64,000 nucleotides of DNA from Agrocybe praecox (Eukaryota > Basidiomycota > Agaricomycetes > Agaricales > Agrocybaceae), in contig OZ024849.1 in the NCBI GenBank assembly GCA_964017145.1, positions 744,001-808,000 on the forward strand, read 5' to 3'. Positions within the stretch are counted from its first letter, which is position 1; each line of letters starts with the position of its first letter. The notes under the pieces were generated by a model. The model had not been told where the DNA came from, made no database searches, and was given only the letters and a program-made list of their open reading frames with translations. The translations under genes were made by a program, and so were the position numbers. Of this stretch, positions 54,746 through 64,000 are shown piece by piece.

Positions 54746-57700
54746 ATGACCACCCCAATCAACAAAGCACCCTTGAGGCTCCTCGCGCTAGGTAAGATGG
54801 CTCGTTTCGATTGACGACAAGTTGTACTAAGTAGGTCGTCTCAATACTAAATAGATGGCGGCGGAATACGTGGGCTTTCCGAGCTCCTCATCCTAAAGGA
54901 GATCATGCATAAGCTGAAGTTTGCGGAGAACGCGCAACGAGCAAGAGAGGGTTTGGAGAGTCTCAACGATGTACCGAAGCCGAGCGAATATTTTGATATA
55001 ATCGGTGGGACTAGTACAGGAGGGTGCGTCGTAATACTCTGATGGTATCCTGATACTTTAGCTAACGGGACTCGCAAACATCATAGGATTATTGCGTTAA
55101 TGCTTGGGCGCCTTCGCATGGACATCGACGAGGCAATCACCCAGTACGATAGGCTGATCAGAAGTGTTTTCTCCCAGACGAAGATGGTCGGAGATGGAGC
55201 GTTCAAGGCAACCGCCCTCGAGAGCGCGATCAAGGCTATGGTCCATGCGGCGACTAATGATGAAGATTCTTCTTTGGTAGAAAGCAACGAATCTGCGATA
55301 TGTCGAACGTGCGTTGCCTAATTCAAATTCAAGTATAATTAAAACTGAATTATATATGTCGTAGCTTTGTGTGTGCTCGGAATGCGACCAACATGGATAT
55401 TCCGGTGCTCTTCAGATCCTACGAGTCTCCTTGCGAGACTTCTTTGACCTGCACAATCTGGGAGGCTGCTCGGGCTACATCAGCTACCCCTACTGTCTTT
55501 AAGCAGATTGAGATTGGACGGAACCAAGCATATGTTGATGGTGGGATGGGACATAATAACCCTTGTCTCCTGGTCCTCAATGAGGCTAACACTCTTTTTT
55601 CAAACCATTCTTTGCAATCCTTGGTGAGCATTGGGACTGGCCTGCCTGCTGTGATTCAGATTGAGAAATCTGGGTTCTTGGGAAGAATGATCCCAGTAAA
55701 AGTTATTGATATGCTTAAGTCTATGGCCATGGACTGTGAGTGCACACACCAGGAGCTTTTGCATCGCTTTGCAAACATACCAGAGACTTATTTTCGTTTC
55801 AATGTTGATCAAGGCTTGCAAAGCAGGCAGCTGTCTCAATGGGAAAGTCTGGGCATCATTCAAGCTCACACAACTCAGTATATGAAAAAAAAGGAGACTC
55901 AAGACAAACTGTCAAATGTGGTTTCTCTGCTTAGGTCTCAAAGAGCACAGCCCACTGTTGAGCAATTAGGTATAGTGCATTTTCTTTATATTTATGAATA
56001 CTTCTTTATTTCTATTTTTTAAATGCAGCTGCTCCAAGAGCTGCACAAGTTCAGGTTCAAAACCTCAAAAGGAAACCTTGTCCTTCTCCAGTACCATCTT
56101 TCACAGGCAGAAGAGATATTTTGGACAAGATAGTGGATTTCTTCAAGAATGCTAGTGTTGAACAGCACATTTTTGTTTTGGAAGGCCTTGGTGGTTCTGG
56201 AAAGAGCCAGATTGTCTTCCAATTTGTAAAAGAGTCAAATATGTATGGTTTAAATTTTCTTATATTGTGTTTATCCTAATTTCATTTCTACCTCATATTG
56301 TAGCTTTTCTGAAGTATTTTATGTTGATGGAAGCAATGAGGCTACCCTCAAAGCAGATTTGGAATCTCTTGTCCCAGAAGGTCTAAAATTGTCTGCTGAA
56401 CAAATTCCCAGATGGCTTGCAAGCCAAACTACAAATCACTGGCTTCTTGTGATTGATAATGCAGATGATATTACTTTGAATCTGGGATTATTTCTGCCTA
56501 CCAAAGGAAACATTATTATCACAACACGCAATCATGAAGTTTGCATTTTTCATGCTAACAGGGATGGGCATGTAGCTGTGAGGAATTTGATTGAAGATGA
56601 AGCTGTAGATCTTCTACTCAATTTGTCTAAAAAAGAAGCTAATGAGGAGAATCATATACAAGCCAAACAAATTGTTCAGGTAATTTTTGAAATCCCTTTT
56701 GAAATACAATCTATAATCTTACTTTTTCAACTATAGGAACTTGGATATCTTGCTTTGGCTATTTCTCATGCTGGTGCATATATTTCTCAGACCAATTTCT
56801 CATTATCCAGATATTATACATTCCATAAACAGCAACGAGATCACATTCTCTGCCATGAAGCAACCCAACATAAAGATATTGCAATTTATACCACCTGGAA
56901 AATGAGCTATGACAAGCTGGATGATTCTGCAAAGTGCTTTTTACAAATTTGCTCTCTTTTACAACATGAAGGCATTTCAGAAGAAATATTTGAACAAGCT
57001 GCATTGGCACAGGAAGAATTGGATGACAGCACTGTGCAAAGTGAAGTAGTTTATCTTTTAAGCTATTTTGCTGAAGAAGACTTATTATGGAGCCCCAAAG
57101 TATTTCAGGAAATAATTTTCAAACTTCGAGCTTATTCTCTCATTGAATTCCATTTTGAACAAGGCCAAAAAAGCATATACAGAATGCATCCACTTGTACA
57201 GCAATGGGGAAGGGCCTTATTGGGAAAAGATGAGAATTTTATGCAGAAATGTGTTCTTTCAATTCTTGGTTTATCAATTCCACATGAATACAATGAGCAT
57301 ATTCATAAATACCAGCACAATTTATGGCCACATATCCAAAGACTATATATAAAGCTTACTGAACAGTTGGATGAATTTGACGTTCAAATTTTGAATAAAA
57401 TTGGAACTCTTTGTGAAAGGCAAGGACACTACAAAGAGGCTGTATTATTCCAAGAGACAGGATTATATCAGAACAAAGAATTTCTGGGAGAAAATCATCC
57501 TGATACTCTTACCAGTATGTTAAATTTGGCATCTACATATTGGAAGCAAGGCTTTTGGCAGAAAGCAGAGTTACTGGAGGTTGTAGTAATGCAAAAAAGG
57601 GAGGAAATTCTTGGAGAGAATCATCCTGATACTCTTACCAGTATTTCAAATTTGGCATCTACATATCGAGCCCAAGGCTTTTGGCAGAAAGCAGAGGTAC

Positions 57701-58224
57701 TGGAGGTTGTAGTAGTGCAAAAAAGCAAAGAAATCCTTGGAGAGAATCTTCCTGATACTCTTACCAGTATGTCAAATTTGGCATCTACATATCGGGACCA
57801 AGGCTTTTGGCAGAAAGCAGAGGCACTGCAGGTTGTAGTAATGCAAAAAAGGAAAGAAATTCTTGGAGAGAATCATCCTGATACTCTTACCAGTATGTCA
57901 AATTTGGCATATACATATTGGCGGCAAGGCTTTTGGCAGAAAGCAGAGGCACTGGAGGTTGTAGAACTGCAAAAATGTAAGGAAATTCTTGGAGAGAATC
58001 ATCCTGATACTCTTACCAGTATGTCAAATTTGGCATCTACATATTGGAAGCAAGGCTTTTGGCAGAAAGCAGAGGCACTGACAGTTGCAGTAATGAAAAA
58101 AAGGAAGGAAATTCTTGGAGAGAATCATCCTGATACTCTTACTAGTATGTCAAATTTGGCATCTACATATTGGAAGCAAGGCTTTTGGCAGAAAGCAGAG
58201 GCACTGCAGGTTGTAGTAATGTAA
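54746..58224 (+). CDS. NLR-like protein: patatin phospholipase, NB-ARC NTPase, TPR repeats
   Basis: Exons join in frame from MTTPINKAPLRLLAL. Patatin domain: LDGGGIRGLSELLILKEI (oxyanion loop), nucleophile motif GGTSTGG, catalytic Asp in VDGGMGHNNP. NB-ARC: Walker A in VLEGLGGSGKSQIVFQFV, Walker B LLVIDNAD, sensor-like GNIIITTRN and GYLALAISHAGAYI, then YDKLDDSAKCFLQICSLL and MHPLVQQWGRALLG of the winged-helix part. Kinesin-light-chain-type TPRs of 42 residues follow. Fungal NLRs with such effector, NTPase and repeat parts act in non-self recognition and cell death. Reading stops at TAA 58222-58224; similar sequence continues to 58494 with another internal TAG at 58297, so the C-terminus is probably truncated. 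CpG is almost absent from about 55.5 kb on. Confidence 0.85.
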
Positions 58225-58290
58225 AAAAGGAAGAAAATTCTTGGAGAGAATCATCCTGATACTCTCACTAGTATGTCAAATTTGGCTTTA
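57480..58290 (+). repeat. tandem 126-bp repeats encoding 42-residue TPR units
   Basis: Seven units; the phrase encoding HPDTLTSMSNLAS recurs with its TCATCC at 57495, 57621, 57747 (here TCTTCC), 57873, 57999, 58125 and 58251, exactly 126 bp apart. Units are nearly identical in DNA except at a few codons. Confidence 0.95.
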
Positions 58291-58494
58291 AACTACTAGA
58301 GTCAGGGTTTCTGGCATCAAGCACAGTCACTTCAAGTACAAGTCATGGAAAAACACCTTCAAATACTGGGAGAATCCCATCCACATACCCTGGAAAGGAT
58401 CAAGGCTCTTGCACATATATACCAAATATTAGATAATATTAGTAAAGCTGAAGTTCTTGAGGAGAAAATCACAAACATTAAGCATAACTCTTAG
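58225..58494 (+). pseudogene. C-terminal remnant of the NLR gene beyond the stop
   Basis: In the same frame, translation after TAA continues KRKKILGENHPDTLTSMSNL and, past a TAG where other units have Trp, SQGFWHQAQSLQVQVMEKH, LQILGESHPHTL, ending ISKAEVLEEKITNIKHNS at a natural stop. This is the degenerate capping part of the TPR array. Confidence 0.7.
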
Positions 58495-59122
58495 TAGAGC
58501 ATAGGGTGTCATTTTTTCAACTATGTAATGTATATATTGATCAATAAATTCTTCCAACAATTAGTTGACAGATTATTTCTGTAGTTTCAAATCCTTGTGA
58601 GGTTTAAAAGATACAGTCACTACAGACATTGGCTTCAATGTTTCATAATCAAATTTGTAATTTGAGATGATTTTAACCTGTGGGAAAAATCTTGATTTGT
58701 CCGAATTAAGATCATATTTTGTGCAAATTATGTCCTTAGATCTAAATGTGATCAAATAACTGATAATCCTGCAATAATCTCTCTTTTTCCCCTTTGATCA
58801 TATATCTTTTTTACCCCAATTAAGTCCTAAATTTGATGTCAGGAAAAATTTGTGTTATGTCTGGAGATCTAATCACAGTTATGCAGGTACACATGTTACA
58901 GTGTATCGTATATAACAATAGAAAGAGTACCTACAGTGTAGCACTTCTAACTGATTCAAAGATCTCTTTGAATCTTTCTATCCTAGGTGAACCCAAATAG
59001 GAAAGTAGGTATTGTAGGGGGTAGGGCGGTAGTAGGTAGGTTTGGGTAGGGTATTGAGAGCGTGGTCTGGGCACAGTAGTGGTATTGCAGCAGGGGTAGG
59101 ATACAGGTATTTGGGTTGGTAT
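58495..59122. other. intergenic AT-rich region
   Basis: 3' flank of the NLR gene, still poor in CpG to about 58.9 kb, then GGTAG-rich sequence from about 59000. No gene recognised. Confidence 0.5.
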
Positions 59123-59371
59123 TAGGACCAGGCACGGTAGCTTGAGAATCGATGGGGATTTTCGTGCCTTGCCAATACATGTGGGAATGGTTTGGATCGT
59201 GCAAAAGCGATGCACGTATATGGGGGCAGATCAGAATGGGCAGGTTGGTAGGATACCGGGTTGGGTGGAAAAGATGGGGGAACCTGGGTTGGTTGTAGCA
59301 CCAGGCGCGGTACTCGAGAAATACACGTGGTACTGGGATGGTCGTAGCACCGGGCGCGGTACTTGAGAATT
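59123..59371. repeat. three copies of a 26-28 nt dispersed repeat
   Basis: TAGCACCAGGCGCGGTACTC-like sequence followed by GAGAA at 59295-59320, 59344-59370 (CACCGGGCGCGGTACTTGAG) and a diverged copy at 59123-59150 (GACCAGGCACGGTAGCTTGA). A GTACTGGGATGG phrase recurs at about 59328 and 59421. Leftward frames here are repeat-driven and not called as genes. Confidence 0.65.
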
Positions 59372-59589
59372 GACATGGAAACATGTGTTTCTTGAATACA
59401 CGCATTTTTTGAATACATGCAGTACTGGGATGGAACAGCAAATTGAATCAGCGCGGATTTCGGCAGGTTGTGAATGCAGATTTTTAGATTTGGGGTGTCC
59501 AGGGGGCTGCATTGAGATTACTACGAGGTCACCCGGATATGAAAGTAAAGTAGACTAGAATGTGTTTTTTTTAAATCAAATTGGTATTG

Positions 59590-60400
59590 ATTCGTCTTGC
59601 ATGTTTGCGTGTCTATATTACCCTAACTAAATTGCTAGCCTTGTATCTTTCTGCGTCTTTGAGTGATATCGCGTTTATTTTGTAGCCCAACTAAATTTTC
59701 ACCCTTGTATTCCTCACATCTTGAGTGATATGGGTATGCATGTACCCCCAATCAATTCTCACCCTTGTATTTTACGCGTCTTTGACTGATATTGCTTAAG
59801 CAAAATGCGGAGATACGAAAGAATACAATGTTGGGTACATAAACATGCGATATAACACATGCGTCGGTGAGATATTTGTTGGGGTACAAAATAGATGCAA
59901 TATCAAGCAAAGACGCTGGGATATGAAACACATACAACGGTGGGAATGTAGTGGGGTAACAGTAGAAAGGCGAGCACACAAGACACGGGCAAATGAAAGA
60001 GTACAATGGTAGGAACATGTTAAAGGATAGTATGGACACTCATATTATATACAACACGGAAAATAAACTTACAATGTTGTGAATTCAGTTTTGGATATAT
60101 CATACACAAATATCATGCAAGAAGCGAGGGAAACAAGGGTGGGAATTTACATGACAAATGCTATATCATTCAAAGACGCGGAAGTAAAAGGATGGAAATT
60201 TAGTTAGGGTACACCATAGCCACAAATATCACTCAAAATGTGTGGAACACAATGGTTGGAATTAGGTTAGCCAACATAATCAACGCATTACCAGTCAAAG
60301 ATGTGGAAAATGCAAGAGTGAATTGAGTTGCGCTACATAATAGACGCAATATCAGTCAAAGATGTGGAAGATGGGAGGGTGGCAATTTTGTTGGGGTAAT
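59590..60400. repeat. inverted array of degenerate ~61-bp repeats
   Basis: On the left (about 59590-59800) units contain ACCCTTGTATT followed by CTTTGAGTGATAT, with GAGTGATA/GACTGATA at 59661, 59723 and 59784 (spacing 62 and 61). On the right (about 59850-60400) the same unit occurs reversed, as ATATCA(C/G)TCAAAGA(C/T)G and ACAAGGGTGG near 60160, 60225, 60290 and 60350. So two arrays face each other around about 59.8 kb. Confidence 0.65.
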
Positions 60401-60679
60401 GTAAATGCACAAAAACGTAAAACACGGAGATATGAAGCATTTCACCGGTGAGTATACACAACCTTGCATACATTCGCGTCTTGTATTTTCTCATGTCTAT
60501 GCGTTCGCATGCTATAAATATATGCTACAGACTTTGATGGTTATGTAGTGTTTACCCGGGTCCTTTGGCTTTATTTGGATACCACATGTGGGTTCGTTTT
60601 TTTCAGCTGGTGCGTTTCTTTCTTCCCTTTCTCCTCCGCCATACATTTGACTTCAAATTTTTTCTCTCAACTTCAACAA

Positions 60680-60791
60680 TGCCTGCTGGTGGTGCCCCAT
60701 TCACGAACTCGAGCAACTATCTTTGCGCTGTTGCAGACTGTGAAGCTGTTATTTCTCAGGCTTTGCTCACTCCACATGCTGACATTGTGTA
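60680..60791 (+). CDS. possible first exon of the downstream zinc-cluster gene
   Basis: MPAGGAPFTNSSNYLCAVAD continues CEAVISQALLTPHADIV and meets a good donor (GTAAGT) at about 60790. The next coding block starts about 0.9 kb later, with a tRNA-derived element between. The link is a guess from donor quality and order; a separate short gene is equally possible. Confidence 0.3.
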
Positions 60792-61754
60792 AGTTTTGAA
60801 GGCCCAACAGCACCCATTGGCATCAGCAAAAGCGGATTATTAATACATCATAATACATAGCAATGTAATGGCCAACTTGACCACCTTTTGCCCAATCTTG
60901 GTGACCCCTAAGACTTTGCCCGTTAATAAGATCGTCTCAATGGATAGCTTACCAAGATGGTCAACGTGACCTTCAAGGTGAACATTGTAAAGCCTTGTAA
61001 AGCCTTACCGACAAGGTGAACTTTATATTGAGTCAGCGGGAAATAATTAAAAATAACATCAGCAGGCTGCTCCAGCCGGCCGACCCAGTGGCACCATGCC
61101 AAGCAGTCTGATATTTTGCCTTGGTGAAATTTGCCTTAAGCGGGAATCGAACCAGCGGCACCATAAGGGCGACACGTCTGATCTAACCATTACACCATTG
61201 GGCTGTTTATAGGGCCCTGCAAATAGGTAATTATATACCTCACGGCACTTACTTCTAAACAACTGTCCCTGTACATGTGCTGCCTTCTGCGTGTGTTATT
61301 CATGTGAATATGAGATATATAAGTGTAGATAGAGTAGATATACTACTCACTATCAAAAGAAGTATTTTTATATTAAGAATACCTAGTTTTTGGTACATTA
61401 CCATGACTAACATTTTTGTGCCGCTATATATAGGAACACCAAAAATGGTGACGACAAGGGGTGATACTTACAATTAAGGTGGAATTAATATATAGATATC
61501 ACATTAAAAGTTGTAGGTTTGTATAGATGCACTTGTACGGAGAGAAATAAAATGCTTAACAACTTTATTTTTGCATGTCAAAGTCCATGCCAAAATATTC
61601 TTCTCATTTCAATACATGGGAATGTGACATCTTTTTTAGATTGCTGTCCAAAGCAGTCCATGCAATGCCTGCTTTTGTCGCTTTTGCTGATGGGTGAGTA
61701 CCCAATTGTTCAACATCATTGGTGCTCAAATTGACCTATTTTTAGGGCAACATT
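60792..61754. other. intron or intergenic region with a tRNA-derived element
   Basis: AT-rich, no credible coding frame, containing the SINE-like element at 61075-61203. TTTTTAG acceptors occur near 61640 and 61745. Confidence 0.45.
61075..61203 (-). repeat. tRNA-derived, dimeric SINE-like element
   Basis: On the minus strand, 61203-61133 holds a perfect pol III A box (TGGTGTAATGG, 61187-61197) and B box (GGTTCGATTCC, 61143-61153), 33 nt apart, with GCC...GGC ends. The anticodon and D stems do not pair, so it is not a working tRNA. Immediately downstream (61112-61075) a second, diverged unit repeats ATCAGAC...ATGGTGCC.CTGG.TCG. Two tRNA-like units in tandem suggest a dimeric SINE. Confidence 0.55.
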
Positions 61755-63753
61755 ATGGCAACCCACGGGGCAAACATGCTTCTGGAAGAATCCCTCAGCC
61801 CCCCATCATTTATGTGGCAGTTTGTCACAGATTTTTCCACCATGTTCAAGTCAGGACAAGCAAACAATGCGTTTCGGCAAACGCAGGCGAAGGCCTATCA
61901 CTCATTCCGACAACGACTTGATGCGGTCGCACCAACTCAAAAGCACGTACCCATTCCTCAAGACGCATCAATTTTGAATGCCCAAATGTCGCAAATGCAC
62001 GTCACACCCATCCCTGAGCCATCGCGTGTTGGCAATTCGAACATGCTGGAGCCCAGTTGGAATGCTTCGCCCACAGACGATGAAGAGTATGTGCCAAAGG
62101 ACAAGAAAAGGAAACACAAGGAGAGTAAGGAGGAGAAACCCCCGAAGAAAGACGCGGCAAAGAAGAGGAAGCCCCGAAGTGACCCGCCCACCCTGTCATG
62201 CATTCCACCCAGGCGATACCACATCGCTTGCAAGACCTGCGAGGCGAAGAAATTGGTTTGCGAGATTCGGATGCCACACTACATCCTATCAGCAAAGCAG
62301 CGCTCAGAGCACCATCCTAACTGTGTGCGCTGCAAACCCCTCAAGCAGCGCTGTGTTTGGGACGTGGCTGGGCTCACCGTCACAAAGGCATTGCAACCTA
62401 CCAATGAAGAAATTATCGCAGCGCATCAGGAAAGAGAAGGAAAAATGCCCAAAGGGGCGAATGTACCAGAGGCGCCGGCTGCGTCTTTGACTTCAATATC
62501 AAAAGCACCAGCCACGTCATCTCTCCCCACCGCGTCCGAGCCAACCGCGTCAAGAGATCCTTCATTGTCAAGAGGGACCAATCCTCCCGTGTCCCAATCG
62601 ACATCAATGCCACCCCCATCACGTCCACTTCAAATATCGGTTTTGCTTCCTCCTCCAAGACACCAGAGAAAGCAGGGAGCAAGCCCAGACGAACCCGCAC
62701 GTAAAAAGCCCAAGCATGGTAAGATCGTCAGGAGTTCTGAGACAGTCAACAGTGATATGGAGGACTCACCACTTACTTTAGATGACGTGCTCCCCACTCT
62801 CCCCCCCACCCAAAGACGCGCCAACTCCACAGACGCGCGTTGGTAATGACGAATTCCGCGTCCTCAATCAGACACCAGCGCTTTTGGAGCGCATCAAGGA
62901 AATGGAATGCACAGCAGAGTTGGTCAATTCCAACTTTCACAAGATGTATGCCCAAGTTGTGGGCCAGGTCGACATCAATTGGGAGTTGACCAAGCGTGTC
63001 TCCAACCTCGAGATTTTGATCACGGTGGACCTCAAAGATGCAAAGGAACGGGTGAAATCGTTGGAGGAGCAGATGGATGAGGTTGAGCACCACCAGCAGC
63101 AACAGGAGGACAACATGCTGAAGTTGTACAAGCACGTCAGCCGACACCGGGAGAAGATGGATGAAGAGGATGTGTGCAGGAACAGCAATGAGGCTGTGTC
63201 CAACCAGAAGTTCAGCTGGTTGAACAAGTCCATTGCTGCAGTGGCTAAGCGTCTGGACGACCTTGAGCAGTTGCGTCGTCAAGCAGACACATTGCCAACG
63301 ATGGTTGAACACACGCGTGACATGAACATGGGAGATGAAAGGACCAGCGGTGCTCCCTGCATTGAGGAAGATGTCACCATGCGCGATGGTGACATCGAGG
63401 CAATCAAGAACACGTCTGCGTCATCTGGCCTGAATAAAGGCGCGGCACTGTGTCTCACTATCACCCCTCCGACTCCTCAACACAACGCACCTGCCTCTGC
63501 TCCCAACACTTATCCTCCAGTGCCTTACACACCACTCACTCCAACTCTCTCTACACCGGCCAACTCACCTTCAGCCACTACACCTGTGCCCAACGTGCCC
63601 GTGCCCTCTCCTTCAGCTCAGACCGTGTCTGTGCCTATTGTGGCAGCTTCAATCGAGTCCGGACGTACAGCCACACTGAGTGTATCCACCCACACCGAGC
63701 GCGTCCACGTCAACGCAACCGCATGTGCAATCGAACCCTCCACCAGGACCTAA
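61755..63753 (+). CDS. Zn-cluster-like, coiled-coil protein with a frame break
   Basis: Part 1 (61755-62846) begins MATHGANMLLEESLSPPSFM, has a basic NLS-rich stretch (KKDAAKKRKPRSD), then CKTCEAKKLVC and CVRCKPLKQRC, two C-x2-C-x6-C halves like a Zn2Cys6 cluster but with a 20-residue loop between them, then Ser/Thr/Pro-rich sequence. Part 2 (from about 62800 to 63753) reads in the +1-shifted frame: TPQTRVGNDEFRVLNQ, LLERIKEMECTAELVN, a coiled coil (RVKSLEEQMDEVEHHQQQQ, KRLDDLEQLRRQ), then a Pro/Thr/Ser/Val-rich tail. The frames meet in a seven-C run at 62801-62807. Either one base was lost or gained there, or an intron such as 62787-62871 (GTGCTC...AATCAG) joins them. Function unknown; the cluster suggests DNA binding. 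No transposase or integrase motif is seen. Confidence 0.6.
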
Positions 63754-64000
63754 ACCGGTATGCAGGTCATCATGTGTTCGTGGCTGCGCGAGTCCTTGCC
63801 CAACCGAGGAAAAGCTAGATTATGAGGGTTCACCATAGTTTGTCACTGGGCCTGGGCACGGGGGGGTTTTTTTTTTTTAATTTTGCATCGCAAATTTTGT
63901 TTGTTGCACTAGTTCTGGTATACAACTAGTGTAATTTCATTTATTATTTTGAAAACATCTAGTATACCACCAATTGAATTTTTTGGACTCAACTCAATAT
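63754..64000. other. 3' flank at the right edge
   Basis: Contains a GGGGGG-TTTTTTTTTTTT tract near 63861-63880 and AT-rich sequence with an ACTAGT(T/G)-containing short repeat (TTCTGGTATACAACTAGTG). No gene seen before the window ends. Confidence 0.5.

Noticed and set aside
57480..58290. CRISPR-like array
   Set aside because: The 126-bp periodic repeats are coding TPR units in a eukaryotic gene, with no spacers.
58222..58299. Stop codons of the NLR removed by A-to-I RNA editing
   Set aside because: TAG to TGG would be possible, but TAA to CAA is not an A-to-I change, so editing cannot restore the array.
59231..59512. Several leftward frames rich in Pro/Tyr/Ser
   Set aside because: They arise from short repeats read in different frames and have no conserved domain.

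Overview
The window reads as nuclear DNA of a filamentous basidiomycete, most likely an agaricomycete. Nearly every gene is broken by many short GT-AG introns of about 50-65 nt. Three copies of the fungal DUF6533 membrane family are present, together with a CAP59-type mannosyltransferase, a basidiomycete-style P450 and a patatin/NB-ARC/TPR NLR-like gene. Gene spans below run from start codon to stop codon and include introns. There is one 200-nt assembly gap at 52432-52631.

Layout. (1) 1.2-18.3 kb: a mitochondrial ADCK/UbiB kinase, a small cysteine-rich secreted protein, an E(z)/EZH2-type H3K27 methyltransferase, Mdm35, a UCH37/BAP1-type deubiquitinase, a GH5 glucanase, a secreted HNH nuclease and an ASXH/DEUBAD protein. 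(2) 18.3-31.2 kb: a C2H2 factor, an almost 4-kb gene-free divergent region, a KDM4-like JmjC demethylase with PHD fingers, and an Nbs1 (MRN complex) homologue. (3) 31.6-47 kb: three DUF6533 paralogues interleaved with a CAP59-like mannosyltransferase, a P450 and ornithine carbamoyltransferase. (4) 48-51.8 kb: a TMEM19/DUF92 protein and glycogen synthase. (5) 52-64 kb: a repeat-rich accessory region with the gap, a broken dual-specificity phosphatase, the NLR-like gene with near-identical TPR repeats and internal stops, an inverted array of about 61-bp repeats, a tRNA-derived SINE-like element and a zinc-cluster/coiled-coil protein with a frame break.

How the genes fit together. The most striking theme is chromatin. 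A PRC2 catalytic subunit, a UCH37/BAP1-type deubiquitinase and an ASXH-domain protein (the family that activates BAP1/UCH37 through a DEUBAD domain) lie within 11.3 kb, with a KDM4-like demethylase and Nbs1 further on. Whether this linkage is functional cannot be decided from one genome. The second theme is CpG loss. Most of the EZH2-like gene and almost all of the NLR gene are very poor in CpG while the flanking DNA is not, as expected if these gene bodies were long methylated. The rest is ordinary housekeeping and secreted or membrane-protein content.
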